A DNA stretch of 41,463 nt from contig CAMDDX010000019.1 of assembly GCA_945893075.1 (NCBI GenBank), forward strand, positions 1-41,463, given 5' to 3'. The position numbers were made by a program, and so were the translations under genes. Below the pieces are notes generated by a model that saw nothing but the letters and a program-made list of their open reading frames with translations, had not been told where the DNA came from and made no database searches. Within the stretch, counting starts at the first letter, position 1. The number at the start of each line of letters is the position of its first letter. The DNA is from Planctomyces sp. SH-PL62. GTDB taxonomy: Bacteria > Planctomycetota > Planctomycetia > Planctomycetales > Planctomycetaceae. Positions 1 through 9,090 of this stretch are shown here, in pieces.

Positions 1-40
1 TTCAAATTTCAAAACTGCCTCGGCAATTTTGAAATTTGAA
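1..40. repeat. A/T-rich hairpin downstream of the RND permease gene
   Basis: Arms at 1-14 and 27-40 are perfectly complementary (TTCAAATTTCAAAA against its inverse). The inner TGCC/GGCA (16-19, 22-25) extends the stem across one mismatch. It begins 22 bases past the permease stop codon. It could act as a 3'-end hairpin for the minus-strand operon, but no clear U-tract follows. The arm resembles the GATTTGA-type A/T-rich repeats at 13153, 18522 and 20397. Confidence 0.6.
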
Positions 41-61
41 CGCCCGACCCCGGACTCATTC

Positions 62-3000
62 TTACGACGCGGGTTCTTGCTGGAGCGTTCTGGGGACTAA
101 GCTCGCTTCCTCGGCGTGAGCCAAGCTGACTGCCGTCTTCGCCTCGGCGGGCAAAGGTTGAGCGATCACGTTGGGCTGCGTCTGGAAGAGGCGCAGGAAC
201 GCGGCTTTGCTATCCAGCGCCAGGCTGAACGAGACCGGCACGAGGAACAATGTGAAGACTGTGGAAGCGACGAGGCCGCCGAGCGTCACGCTGCCCAGGC
301 CGCGATAGAGTTCACTGCCGGCACCGGGAGTGATCACCAACGGCAGCAGGCCGAACAGGCCGATGAACGCGGTCATGAAGATTGGACGGATGCGGGTGCG
401 GACGCTTTCCAGAATGGCAGCGTGCGGAGCAAAGCCGTCTTCGCGCATGTGGACGAGGGCTTGCTCGACGATCAGAATTGGATTGTTGACGACCGTACCG
501 ACCAGAATGATGAAGCCGACCATCGTCAGCATGTCCAGCGGCTGCACGTGCCCCGATGGCTTCAAGAGGATGTTCAGCAGCGCGAGGCCGATGAAGCCGC
601 CGACCGCTCCCAGCGGAACGCTGAGCATGACAATGAACGGGTACAGCCACGACTCGAACAGCGCGGCCATCACGAGGTACGTGATGAGGATGGCTAGCAA
701 CAGATTCCAGCGGATCGCCAGCCAGGTCGTCCGCAGCTTGTCGGCGGTGCCGGAGAGGCCGACTTGGTACAGGCCGCGGAACTCCGGGTCGTTTTCCAGC
801 GGCGTGATGATCTCTGATTGAATTTTCTGCATCGCGTCTTCGAGGGCCATCTCCGGCGGCGGGCTGACTTGGATCGTGATGGCGCGCTGCCGTTCGCGGC
901 GATTGATTTGTTCGGGGCCGCTCTGCAACGAGAGATCGGCGATCGCTCCCAGCGAGACGACGCGGCCGGTGCGCGTCGCGATCGGCAAGCTTTCCAAGTC
1001 TTGCGTGCGTTGGGCCAGGTCTTCTCGGCCGACGATGGACAGGTCGATCTTGTCGCCGCCGACGAAGAAGTCGGTCGCGTACGCGCCGTCCACGAGGGCA
1101 TCAATCGCGTAGCCAATCTCATCGGCGGAGAGGCCGAGTTCCGCCGCTTGTTCCCAGCGCGGCTTGGCGTGAACTTCCGGACTGCTCAGATCGAGACTCG
1201 GCAAGGGCAGGGCTTGAGCCGTAGGAATGATTTGACTGACTTGCCCCATGACTCGGCCGCCGAAGCCGACCAGTTGCCGGATGTCGGGGCCGGTCAGTTC
1301 AATGTCGATCGAGCGGCCGGAGGTCAGGCCGCGCTCAAACAGGCTCGACTGCTTCACGATCCCCAGCGTTCCCGGAATGCCGGTGACAATCTCTTGCACC
1401 AGCTTGACCAGCTTGTGCCCTTGCAGGGGATCGACGGCACGCACGCCCATGAACAACTGCCGGCCGCGGACCACATAGAAGAAGTCGGAGATCATCGGGT
1501 GCGGTAAGTCTTTGTTCGCCGGATCGTCGAGGTCGATGTCCCAATACTTTTTGGCGGACAACTCGATGCGATGCCCCATCGTCTCCATGTGTTCGAGGTT
1601 GTACCCCGGCGGCGGCACGAGAATGCCGATCACCAGATTGCGATTCCCGTTCGGCAGGTATTCGACCTTCGGCATCAGGAGATAGCTGACGTAACACGGC
1701 ACGCCGATCAGCACCGACATCGCGATCAGCCGCGCTGGGATGCTCTTCAGCAGCCACGCATTCAGACCGACGACGACGTTGACGAACCAACCGCCGAAGA
1801 GGTCGAGCGGTGCCAGTAGAGTCGCGACGAGGCCGGGTGGACCAGACCAATCGCCGGTTCGTTTCGAGCCGCCGAGCAACCGGCTGGCGGCCGTTGGGAT
1901 CAGCACCAAGGCGACGAGCAACGACAGCGCCAGCGAGCAACTGACTGCCAGCGCCAGATCGCGGAACAACTGGCCGACTTGATCCTGCACGAACAGCACC
2001 GGCACGAACACGGCGAGGTTGGCCAGCGTCGAAGCGACGATCGCTCCCCAAACTTCCTTGGTTCCTTTGACCGTCGCCGTCAAAACGTCTTCGCCTTCGC
2101 GGTGATGCCGGAAGATGCTCTCCATCACGACGATGAAGTTATCGACCAACATGCCGACGGCGAACGAGATGCCCGCCAGCGTCAGCACGTTGAGCGTGCG
2201 CCCCAGAATGCCGAGCATCAAAAACATGCCGATGATGCTGGTCGCGATCGCCAGCAGGACAACCAGCGACGACCGCAAACTTCGCAGAAAGACCAGCAGC
2301 ACAATCAGCGTCAGCGCGGCTCCTTGAAAGATGTCGTCGCTCACGACCCTGACGGCCGAGTCGATGTATTCGGTCTCGTCGTAGACCTGCGTCAGTTCGA
2401 GCCCCTTCTGCATGAGCACCGTTTCGTTCAGCTTCGCAACCGTCTTGCGCAGACCTTTCATGACTTCCAGAACGTTGCTGCCCGTCTCGCGCTGCGCGTT
2501 GATGGCGATGACCGACGTGCCGTAGCGATGCACGAGTCCGTCCGGCTTCTTGAAACCGAGTCGGACTTCGCCAACGTCGCGCACGTAAACCGGATTGCCG
2601 TCGCGACTGGCGAGGATGACGTTGCGAACTTGCTCCTCGGTCTTGAATTGGCCGAGCGTTCGCACGACATACCGCCGCTTGCCTTCCCAGAAGTCGCCGC
2701 CGGAGGTGTCCTTGTTCTGCTTGCGGAGGGCTTCGCGGACATCGCCGATCGTGAGCTGCCGTGCGGCGAGCAAATGCGGATCGACGACGACCTGCAATTC
2801 CTCTTCTCGACCGCCCATCACGTTGGCGTTCGACACGCCGTCCACACGTTCGAGCCGCGTTTCGATGGCGTCACGGCAGAACCGCCGCAGCTTGGTGACG
2901 TCCATGTCCGGCGGCAACAGGTCGCGGACTTCGGGATGCTGTTCGGCCAGCTCGCGCATGCGGAAGATCGCGAGGCCGGGGTTGTGGGCACGCTTCACTC

Positions 3001-3502
3001 GTTCGAGCTGCGTCTTCAATTCGGGATGCTTGGCGATGGCTTCGTCGAGCTTTTCCTCCGACGGCTTCTGCGGCGTGAGAATGAACCAGGCGATAAAGCG
3101 GTCGGCGATGTTCGAAGTGGCGACGACCGGCTCATCCGCACTGACCGGGTACTCGCGCACCTGTTGCAGCCGCGTACTGACGTTGAGCAACGCATCGCTG
3201 GTCGGCGTGCCGACAGCGAACTCCAGCGTGATCTGCCCGCGCGAGTCCATGCTTTCCGAGGACATCTTCTGCAAGCCTTCGACGCTTTGCAGTTGCTCCT
3301 CCTGCGGCTGAATGATCTCGCTTTCGATCTCTTGCGGACTGGCTCCCGGCCACATGGTCGTGATCGTGATCGTGGGGACTTCGACTTCCGGCGTGAGCTG
3401 CATCGGCATCTTGTAAAGCGCGATCGTGCCAAACAGCGCGATCAAGATCACGCCAACCGAAACCTTCACCGGATTGCGAACAAACCACTCGATCGAATTC
3501 AT
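62..3502 (-). CDS. RND-family efflux permease (AcrB/HAE1-like)
   Basis: An inner-membrane proton-driven efflux pump of 1146 residues, slightly longer than AcrB (about 1050). It opens with the usual short cytoplasmic helix and first membrane segment (MNSIEWFVRNPVKVSVGVIL), followed by the porter segment motif 'WPGASPQEIE'. Two blocks of membrane helices, near residues 385-545 and 940-1110, flank the second large periplasmic loop, as in the duplicated RND fold. The helix-4 motif reads GMLVDNFIVVMES, with Asp454-Asn455 where AcrB has two consecutive aspartates; the helix-10 region reads VGTVVNNPILIVEQ. The adaptor gene lies directly upstream on the same strand, separated by about 100 bases filled with a palindrome, so the two form an operon. 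No outer-membrane TolC partner is in the window. Substrate cannot be told; the family covers drugs, lipids and metals. Confidence 0.95.
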   Translation of the reverse strand: MNSIEWFVRNPVKVSVGVILIALFGTIALYKMPMQLTPEVEVPTITITTMWPGASPQEIESEIIQPQEEQLQSVEGLQKMSSESMDSRGQITLEFAVGTPTSDALLNVSTRLQQVREYPVSADEPVVATSNIADRFIAWFILTPQKPSEEKLDEAIAKHPELKTQLERVKRAHNPGLAIFRMRELAEQHPEVRDLLPPDMDVTKLRRFCRDAIETRLERVDGVSNANVMGGREEELQVVVDPHLLAARQLTIGDVREALRKQNKDTSGGDFWEGKRRYVVRTLGQFKTEEQVRNVILASRDGNPVYVRDVGEVRLGFKKPDGLVHRYGTSVIAINAQRETGSNVLEVMKGLRKTVAKLNETVLMQKGLELTQVYDETEYIDSAVRVVSDDIFQGAALTLIVLLVFLRSLRSSLVVLLAIATSIIGMFLMLGILGRTLNVLTLAGISFAVGMLVDNFIVVMESIFRHHREGEDVLTATVKGTKEVWGAIVASTLANLAVFVPVLFVQDQVGQLFRDLALAVSCSLALSLLVALVLIPTAASRLLGGSKRTGDWSGPPGLVATLLAPLDLFGGWFVNVVVGLNAWLLKSIPARLIAMSVLIGVPCYVSYLLMPKVEYLPNGNRNLVIGILVPPPGYNLEHMETMGHRIELSAKKYWDIDLDDPANKDLPHPMISDFFYVVRGRQLFMGVRAVDPLQGHKLVKLVQEIVTGIPGTLGIVKQSSLFERGLTSGRSIDIELTGPDIRQLVGFGGRVMGQVSQIIPTAQALPLPSLDLSSPEVHAKPRWEQAAELGLSADEIGYAIDALVDGAYATDFFVGGDKIDLSIVGREDLAQRTQDLESLPIATRTGRVVSLGAIADLSLQSGPEQINRRERQRAITIQVSPPPEMALEDAMQKIQSEIITPLENDPEFRGLYQVGLSGTADKLRTTWLAIRWNLLLAILITYLVMAALFESWLYPFIVMLSVPLGAVGGFIGLALLNILLKPSGHVQPLDMLTMVGFIILVGTVVNNPILIVEQALVHMREDGFAPHAAILESVRTRIRPIFMTAFIGLFGLLPLVITPGAGSELYRGLGSVTLGGLVASTVFTLFLVPVSFSLALDSKAAFLRLFQTQPNVIAQPLPAEAKTAVSLAHAEEASLVPRTLQQEPAS

Positions 3503-3529
3503 GGGGCGGGTGCCGTGGAACTGAAAGAA

Positions 3530-3595
3530 GTAGCCACGCTCGCCAAGAGCGTGGGGAATTCAAACTAAACCCACGCTCTTGGCGAGCGTGGCTAC
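3530..3595. repeat. Nested palindrome between RND adaptor and permease
   Basis: The 26-base arms 3530-3555 and 3570-3595 are perfect inverse complements around a 14-base spacer (GAATTCAAACTAAA). The outer edges are GTAGCC and GGCTAC. Each arm also folds on itself (CCACGCTC against GAGCGTGG with a five-base loop), so the element can form either one long hairpin or two small ones. It fills the gap between two co-transcribed genes and could affect mRNA stability or relative expression. Confidence 0.9.
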
Positions 3596-3603
3596 AAAGG
3601 ATG

Positions 3604-4959
3604 TCACTCCGCAGGGCTGGTGGCGGATGGTGCGTCAGAGGAACTCGGTGCCGGCTTGAGCGTGCGAGCTTTGCTGACAGTGGGATTGGGCGGTTTGATT
3701 TTCGCCGCCTCCGTAATCACCTCCGCACCGAGACGTAGCCGTTCGTTGCCTTCGACGACAACCTCTTGTCCCGCTTTAAGCTCGCCGGTGACTTCGATCC
3801 ACGAGTTCAACGAGATCCCGATTTGTACCGGCACCGGTCTGACCGTCTTCACCTTGGTCTTGGCATCGAAAGCGACGACGTAAATCACCGGCTTCGGACC
3901 GCCGAGCACCAGCGAGTCTTTCGGCACGAGCAACACGTGACTCTTTTGATCGACCGGCAACTCGACCTTGGCGAACATGCCCGGTTTGAGCAGCGGCGTT
4001 CCGTCCGCTTGCTGCGGATTCTTCAATGTGACTCGCACCGGAAACGTCCGCGACTTCTCATCGGCTTTGGGAACGATGGCCGTCACGGTGCCGTCGAACG
4101 TCTGCCCAGGGATCGCTTCAATGTCGATTTTCGCCAACATCTTGAGTGACAGCCGAGGGATGTACGACTCTTGAACGGCAACGCGGACTTCGATCGGATT
4201 CACTTGGACGATGTCTGCGACCAGTTTGCCCGATTCGATCCATTGGCCTTCTTCAGTGTGCTCAGCGACGACGTAGCCGTCGAATGGAGCTTTGATCGTG
4301 TGTTTCTCCAAGATGTCTTCGAGGCGGTTGATCTCTTCTTTCGCTGCATCCGCTCGCGCTTGAGCTTGATCGATCCTCTCCGGCCGCGGTCCGGCGATGA
4401 CCAAGTCATACGCGGCCTTTGCCGCGAGGTGCATCGCGGTCGCGGTCTCGGAGACGGCGCTGATGTCGTCGATCTCTTCTCGCGTGGCCGCGTTTCGTTC
4501 AATCAACCCTTTGACTCGCGAGAGTTTCGCCAGGGCCAACTTCTTCGCGGAGTCGGCCGCTTTCATCCGAGCTTCGGCCTCGCTTCGCTCTTCTTTTCGC
4601 GCCCCGTTCTTGAGCTCCTGCAATTCGTGCTGACGCAGTTGAAACTCAGCCTTCGCAGCGTCAATTTGAATTTCAATGTTGCGTGTCTTTAGCTTCGCCA
4701 ACGGCTGGTCTTTGGTGACCGCCTCCCCTTCATTGACGAGAAACTCCTCCACTCGCCCTGAGACCGCGCTGCCGACGGAACTGTGCCGCCGAGCCTCCAC
4801 GGTCCCGACAAACGCTCGCCCCGATGCGAGATCACGTTCGATGACCTCGACCACGGTGACTTTCACCGGCCCCATCTGAGCCGACACGGTGCTCGACCAT
4901 AAGCACATCGTCGCCAAGCAGACGAACAGCGCGGTGAATCGCGTCCAAAGAGCGTGCAT
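3604..4959 (-). CDS. RND efflux periplasmic adaptor (membrane-fusion protein)
   Basis: The periplasmic adaptor of a tripartite efflux pump, 451 residues from the chosen start. That start gives a typical signal peptide (MHALWTRFTALFVCLATM, cleaved after an SxxSAQ-type site); an in-frame ATG 29 codons earlier would bury it. After the signal come a lipoyl/barrel-sandwich half (AVSGRVEEFLVNEGEAVTKD), a long alpha-helical hairpin rich in Ala, Glu and Lys (about residues 105-215), the second lipoyl half (IKAPFDGYVVAEHTEEGQWI) and a beta-barrel plus membrane-proximal domain ending in a Pro/Ser-rich tail. It precedes the permease gene in the same direction, so the two very likely work together. Family is certain; substrate is not. 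Confidence 0.93.
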   Translation of the reverse strand: MHALWTRFTALFVCLATMCLWSSTVSAQMGPVKVTVVEVIERDLASGRAFVGTVEARRHSSVGSAVSGRVEEFLVNEGEAVTKDQPLAKLKTRNIEIQIDAAKAEFQLRQHELQELKNGARKEERSEAEARMKAADSAKKLALAKLSRVKGLIERNAATREEIDDISAVSETATAMHLAAKAAYDLVIAGPRPERIDQAQARADAAKEEINRLEDILEKHTIKAPFDGYVVAEHTEEGQWIESGKLVADIVQVNPIEVRVAVQESYIPRLSLKMLAKIDIEAIPGQTFDGTVTAIVPKADEKSRTFPVRVTLKNPQQADGTPLLKPGMFAKVELPVDQKSHVLLVPKDSLVLGGPKPVIYVVAFDAKTKVKTVRPVPVQIGISLNSWIEVTGELKAGQEVVVEGNERLRLGAEVITEAAKIKPPNPTVSKARTLKPAPSSSDAPSATSPAE

Positions 4960-5158
4960 GTCCGGATTCCAAACTGACAGGAAGGCAAACACTGGTAGGG
5001 TAGGGCGGGGCTCGAATCGGGGAGGGCGGAGTTTATCGCTGGCCACTCACGCCACGACAGTCAGAGCCTCACGCCGTCACGGAAAATGTCAGCATTCGCA
5101 ATGTGACCGACGGCAACACGTCGGAGTAATCCTTGCAAACTCACCTGTCTCGGCCTGC

Positions 5159-6538
5159 TTAGCGCGGGAGATTCGGGATTGCACGGAAGCGTTTGACGAT
5201 GCTCTCGACCGCGTCGATCACGCGCTGCGCGTCATCGTCGCTCATGCGGCTGTAGATCGGCAGTGAGATTTCGCGAGCGTATTCCTGTGTCGCGATCGGG
5301 CAGCTTTCCGGTTGATATCCCAGCGACGCATACGCCGACTGCAAGTGCAACGGCGGAGGCATGACGGTCGCACCGATGCCGCGAGCACGCAGTTCAGCCA
5401 GGAATTGATTGCGCGAACAACGCAGCCGTTGCAGGTTCAGGCTCAACAAATACAGATGCCAAGCGTGCTGCGAATCGGCGCGATCGGCAGGGCATTGCAG
5501 TTCGACCATGCGGCTGAACGAGACGTTGTACGTGACCGCAATCTCGCGCCGGCGTTGCCACATCACTGTCGCCTTGCGGAGCTGAGCAATTCCTACGGCG
5601 GCGGAGAGGTCGCACATCGACGCTTGATAGCCGTCGGACGACAAGGCCAGCATTTGAGCGTCATCGAACATCGCGGACTTGGAAGCATTTTTTCCGCGCC
5701 GAGTCCGACCATTGGCGGCGATCGGACTGGTCAGGTCATTCGCAGTTTTCGTCGAAGGCGCGATGGCGATCGTGTCTGAGGGCGAGAAGTCTGGCTCGTC
5801 CTCCAACGTGGGCGGCAGCAAATCCCACGGACTCATCACGAGCACTCGGCAGCGATCGGCGATGCTCGCGCTGTTGGTGCAGATGAAGCCCCCCTCACCC
5901 AGCGAGAGCGCTTTCTGAGCAAAAAAAGTGAAACAGGTCACGTCGCCCAGACCGCCGACTTGATGATGCCGGTACGTCGCCGGCAGGGCTTGTCCGGCAT
6001 CTTCAATCACCAGCAAACCGTGTCGCCGAGCGATCATCAGCAAGTCGTCCATCTCGGCCGGCAGACCGGCGACGTGCGAAATCATGACGGCTCGCGTGTG
6101 CTCGGTGATCGCGTGCGGCAGCAACTCCGGGCTGAGATGCAGGCCACGCTCGGTAACATCGACGAACTTCGGAACGGCTCCCAACGCACGCACCAATTCG
6201 GAGGCGGCGACCGGGGCGAACGGGCTCATGATGACTTCGTCGCCCGGCCTGAGATCGAGCGCTTGCAGCGCCAATCGAAACGCCGTCGTGCCGTTGTTGA
6301 CCGCGATGGCGTGCTTCACCCCCACGAACTTCGCGAACTCTTGCTCGAACTGCCGCGTCTTCGGACCGGCCGAAAGCCAGCCGGCACGCAACGTCTCTGT
6401 CAATTCGGCGAGCTCCGACTCATCCAGGTCCGGAGCGCTGAACGGCAGGAAGCGATCGGCGCGTGAACCTGCTCGTGAACGCGACTCGCGCGAAGCGATG
6501 CGTTCCACAGAGCCGGCCTGGGAGGGGGAGGGGGGCAT
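5159..6538 (-). CDS. DegT/DnrJ/EryC1/StrS-family PLP aminotransferase
   Basis: A fold-type I PLP enzyme of the sugar-aminotransferase family, which usually transaminates keto-sugar nucleotides for polysaccharide or glycan synthesis. The chosen ATG (54 codons inside the longest frame) has AAGGA eight bases upstream. The conserved N-terminal segment 'LRAGWLSAGPKTRQFEQEF' is followed by the cofactor loop (AVNNGTTAFRLAL), the Asp-containing 'VIEDAGQALPATY', and the Schiff-base lysine in 'FTFFAQKALSLGEGGF'. A loop rich in Ser, Thr and Asp about 60 residues long (DEPDFSPSDTIAIAPSTKTA onward) follows the lysine region and looks like an insertion against the usual 370-400 residue length; total length is 459. 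The C-terminus (LPIYSRMSDDDAQRVIDAV) is typical. There are no sugar-pathway neighbours, so substrate is unknown. Confidence 0.88.
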   Translation of the reverse strand: MPPSPSQAGSVERIASRESRSRAGSRADRFLPFSAPDLDESELAELTETLRAGWLSAGPKTRQFEQEFAKFVGVKHAIAVNNGTTAFRLALQALDLRPGDEVIMSPFAPVAASELVRALGAVPKFVDVTERGLHLSPELLPHAITEHTRAVMISHVAGLPAEMDDLLMIARRHGLLVIEDAGQALPATYRHHQVGGLGDVTCFTFFAQKALSLGEGGFICTNSASIADRCRVLVMSPWDLLPPTLEDEPDFSPSDTIAIAPSTKTANDLTSPIAANGRTRRGKNASKSAMFDDAQMLALSSDGYQASMCDLSAAVGIAQLRKATVMWQRRREIAVTYNVSFSRMVELQCPADRADSQHAWHLYLLSLNLQRLRCSRNQFLAELRARGIGATVMPPPLHLQSAYASLGYQPESCPIATQEYAREISLPIYSRMSDDDAQRVIDAVESIVKRFRAIPNLPR

Positions 6539-6880
6539 CTTGGAATCCTTGAGGAGGTCCGGAAACTCGGACCGCACACCAAAAGGCACATGTTGCCCCT
6601 GGGAGTGTTGATGACCAGCAGCGGTGGCAAACCGCATTCCCCTGCCACGCAGACCGCGAACAAGCGCTGCCAACGGTGTCGATTGCACCGATTGAGCCAA
6701 TCAAACTGTTTCCGCGAACCGGTGCATCGCGGGTTCGTGAAGATTTCGCCCGAAAAAAACTCAGAGAATCGAGACCTAGGCAATCTCCGGCCATCGGCAC
6801 GTCAACCGGCACAAGCGAAATGTTGCGGCGAGATGTTCAGAGAACGAGACACTCAAAGCGGTCCCGCGCGCCGGAATGTC
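6539..6880. other. Intergenic region without a recognisable gene
   Basis: These 342 bases separate the aminotransferase start from the stop of the upstream LolA/LolB-like gene. Apart from the ribosome binding site of the aminotransferase, I see no convincing coding frame, RNA or long repeat. A promoter for the aminotransferase probably lies here, but I could not identify -35/-10 elements. Confidence 0.5.
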
Positions 6881-7798
6881 TTACGGACGAAATCGCGTGA
6901 GGTCGATCACCGGAGCGTCAGGGTAAGACGGCATCGCCCACGTCTGCTCCGAGATCGCGGCCGGATTGACCTCGATGTGCCCCATCCGCATCGTCAGATC
7001 GACGCCGGAATCGGGCCAATGCAGGTCCACACGATGCGGCAAACGCACACCGCTCGGCTCACGCTGGTAATTGCTGAGCATCGCACGAGCGATCAAACGG
7101 CCGGATGGATCCCGTAACGAGTGCTCTAGGACGACCCCCTGGCAGGCATCGACCAGCATCGTCCGCTGGATGCGTTTGCCTTGCGGAGTGACTTGGTCTG
7201 CGACGAACAACACTCGGCGAGGCTGACTACCCGGCTGCTCTCGCATTTCGAATTCGGCGGCGGAGAACGGGACAACTCCCAGAGTTTCGATCAGCCAATC
7301 GGGCTGAAAGGGGATTGGCCCCATCGGCCGGCCGTCGGCGACATCGTCGTACGATGCGGTCAAGATGCCGTGGGGATCACCGCGCCGCATCCAGAACCAG
7401 AATCGCTCCGGGTTGGAGCCGAGATCGACTTCATCGGAGGCAAACGATCTCACAATCAGTCGCAGCTTGCGCGGACTTTCGACGGCCATCACCGCCGAGA
7501 GCATGATCGGGACGCCCCCTTGCCGAGCGGTGATTTTCACATCGGTCGACCGCCAGGCATACAACTTCGTGACGTTGTCATTGAGCGCGTTGACGATCTC
7601 TTCTGCCGTGGCCTCGGGATCGAGAACGCATGGCTCTGGAGCCGCAGGCCGGCTATAGGCCATCCAATGCCGCACGGTGCAGCAGCCCGGTGATCCCAAC
7701 AGGCATGCGGCAGTCGCGAGTAGGTACAAGCCGCGTGACAAGACCACGGAGAATCCGTGCTCATTCACAGAAGAATTTGGTCGGTCGGATTTGGTCAC
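6881..7798 (-). CDS. Secreted LolA/LolB-like protein of unknown function
   Basis: A 305-residue protein starting at GTG, with AAGGATGAGAG upstream. After about 20 polar residues comes a hydrophobic stretch (GLYLLATAACLLGSPGCC) that ends in two cysteines. It could be a lipoprotein signal, though SPGC is a weak lipobox. The body is predicted beta-rich: 'ITARQGGVPIMLSAVMAVESP', then 'LRLIVRSFASDEVDLGSNPE', then a Trp-rich segment (RFWFWMRRGD). This resembles the open beta-barrel of LolA/LolB-type lipid carriers, in which a hydrophobic cavity binds lipoprotein acyl chains. That assignment rests on overall pattern, not on catalytic residues. The region 180-305 (QRTMLVDACQGVVLEHSLRD, LPHRVDLHWPDSGVDLTMRM) fits the same fold. 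Confidence 0.6.
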   Translation of the reverse strand: MTKSDRPNSSVNEHGFSVVLSRGLYLLATAACLLGSPGCCTVRHWMAYSRPAAPEPCVLDPEATAEEIVNALNDNVTKLYAWRSTDVKITARQGGVPIMLSAVMAVESPRKLRLIVRSFASDEVDLGSNPERFWFWMRRGDPHGILTASYDDVADGRPMGPIPFQPDWLIETLGVVPFSAAEFEMREQPGSQPRRVLFVADQVTPQGKRIQRTMLVDACQGVVLEHSLRDPSGRLIARAMLSNYQREPSGVRLPHRVDLHWPDSGVDLTMRMGHIEVNPAAISEQTWAMPSYPDAPVIDLTRFRP

Positions 7799-7831
7799 GT
7801 GGAAGCTCTCATCCTTGAGGCATCTCGTGGG

Positions 7832-8329
7832 TTAGGCGGCCACATTCGGCTCTGGTCGTTCGCCGAAGAGGGCGGCTTGCAGTTCTTGCTCTTCGGCTTC
7901 GTCTAGCTGCTGGTTGCGGACTAGGAACGTTCCTTCGCCGCGTGTCCCGGTGACTTCGAAAAACTCTTGATCGTCGATGATCTTCGTCCCTTCGAGTTTC
8001 AATCGGCGTCGCCGTACCAGCAACAACGCCAGCACGTATCGAAACTTGTCGTGAGCTGGACTGGCCTCTTCGCTGAGTTGCTCAAACTGCCGCATCAGTT
8101 CATTCGGGTCGAGCGTTTTCTTCGCGGAGGTGACAGATTCCGGAGCCTCGCATCGCCAGTGAGCGATGGTCCCATGCGGCGGTTGAGCCCAGCCTTCCTC
8201 CGAGTAGTCAAACCGCAAAAGCTCGCCGTTCTTGTCGACGAGCACCGAATGACACAGGCTTCCCGGTGCGAGTTCTTGTCCGGTCCCCGCGCAGGTTCGG
8301 CCCATCGGTTTGACGTTGTAGTCTTGCAC
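7832..8329 (-). CDS. Conserved hypothetical protein, 165 residues
   Basis: I do not recognise a named family. The start is GTG at 8327-8329, supported by a GGGAGGAAGG ribosome binding site about nine bases upstream; a longer open frame reaching 8569 has low-complexity Arg-rich sequence and is not credible. The N-terminal half has two pairs of sparse cysteines (MGRTCAGTGQELAPGSLCHS, then HWRCEAP), which may bind a metal. The C-terminal half is helical, Arg-rich and acidic (LMRQFEQLSEEASPAHDKFR, LLLVRRRRLKLEGTKI, FLVRNQQLDEAEEQELQAAL). It looks soluble and cytoplasmic. It lies 33 bases upstream of the LolA/LolB-like gene in the same direction, so the two are probably co-transcribed. Confidence 0.75.
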   Translation of the reverse strand: MQDYNVKPMGRTCAGTGQELAPGSLCHSVLVDKNGELLRFDYSEEGWAQPPHGTIAHWRCEAPESVTSAKKTLDPNELMRQFEQLSEEASPAHDKFRYVLALLLVRRRRLKLEGTKIIDDQEFFEVTGTRGEGTFLVRNQQLDEAEEQELQAALFGERPEPNVAA

Positions 8330-9090
8330 AGCCCCCTTCCTCCCTGAAAAGGCGGCGGAATCTAGCCGTGATCGGAAGTTTGCCACAAGACGTTTCGCGG
8401 CGAGGTGTCTTCGTCGCAATCCAGCGGTCAGCATCGCCTCGCACAACTTGCAAACTCTACGGTATCGGAATGAGCGACTGGGACATCGGCTGTCGTTGCC
8501 GGAGTGCCGGTTCAAACCGGCGTCATCGGTGAGATTCACCCGCGACATAGAACCACGCTGGGGCGTCAAAGTCGCCTGTCTTCAAAGGCATGATTCGCAC
8601 GACCCGAAGGAGTCCCCACGAACTCCTGCGTCACATACAGCTTGCCTAGCTTCAATGGATTTGGCTCCGAATCGCGATCGGAACGCCGTCAAAGTCGGCC
8701 CCAATTTGGCCACCCGGAATTCGCGCTGCGACCGGACACAAATTCGACGTAACTCATTTGCAGATTAGCGACTTGAGAAGTTCAAGGGGCCGTTTCGAGA
8801 TTGCCGATTCAAGGCGTTAGACCTGCCATCTCCGATTGTGAGGCGTCTACCTGCAAACGCCTCTGCGTGGCCCCGTATTTCGGAGCTGGTGGATTTTGAG
8901 ACTGTGGTGCGTTTTGAACTTTGTCACCACGGCCCGGCCGGTGGGAACACGGATCCGCTAGGAAGATCGCGACGCGCGTCGCGGGCGGTTTCTACTTCTC
9001 TTCGGTGTCCGAAAAACCGCCTGTTCGCCCCCCTGGCACCATCGGCGGTCCGTGTTTGACATTAGTCCCAAGGGAAGGAGACGCTGCGTT
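8330..9090. other. 761-base intergenic region, divergent, no gene seen
   Basis: This separates two divergent genes and must hold promoters for both, but I could not place them with confidence. Short open frames here have random-looking composition and no ribosome binding sites. A perfect 16-base palindrome lies at 8968-8983. A clear ribosome binding site (AAGGGAAGGAGA) immediately precedes the cysteine-rich gene. Confidence 0.5.
8968..8983. promoter_or_regulatory. Perfect 16-base palindrome, possible operator
   Basis: The sequence CGCGACGCGCGTCGCG reads the same on both strands and lies 108 bases upstream of the cysteine-rich protein start. A dimeric repressor could bind it. In G+C-rich DNA a palindrome made only of CG-type steps can also arise by chance, so this is a weak call. 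Confidence 0.25.

Noticed and set aside
1979-3568. A 529-codon open frame on the plus strand opposite the RND permease gene
   Set aside because: It is antisense to a clearly recognised permease, is rich in Arg, Asp, His and Gln without any recognisable domain, and runs through the palindrome at 3530-3595. Long antisense frames are expected in G+C-rich genes.
3530-3595. Reading this and the other palindromes as simple rho-independent terminators
   Set aside because: Most lack a T-tract, many lie inside genes or within operons, and the arms are far longer than terminator stems. Only the hairpins at 10364 and 36625 have terminator-like features.
8448-8768. A 106-codon open frame in the intergenic region
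   Set aside because: No ribosome binding site, random-looking composition rich in Arg and Ser, and no hydrophobic or domain pattern.
9056-9061. TTGACA as a -35 box for the cysteine-rich gene
   Set aside because: A -10 element at normal spacing would fall on the ribosome binding site at about 9070-9085, where no TATAAT-like sequence is present, and the transcript would begin almost at the start codon.
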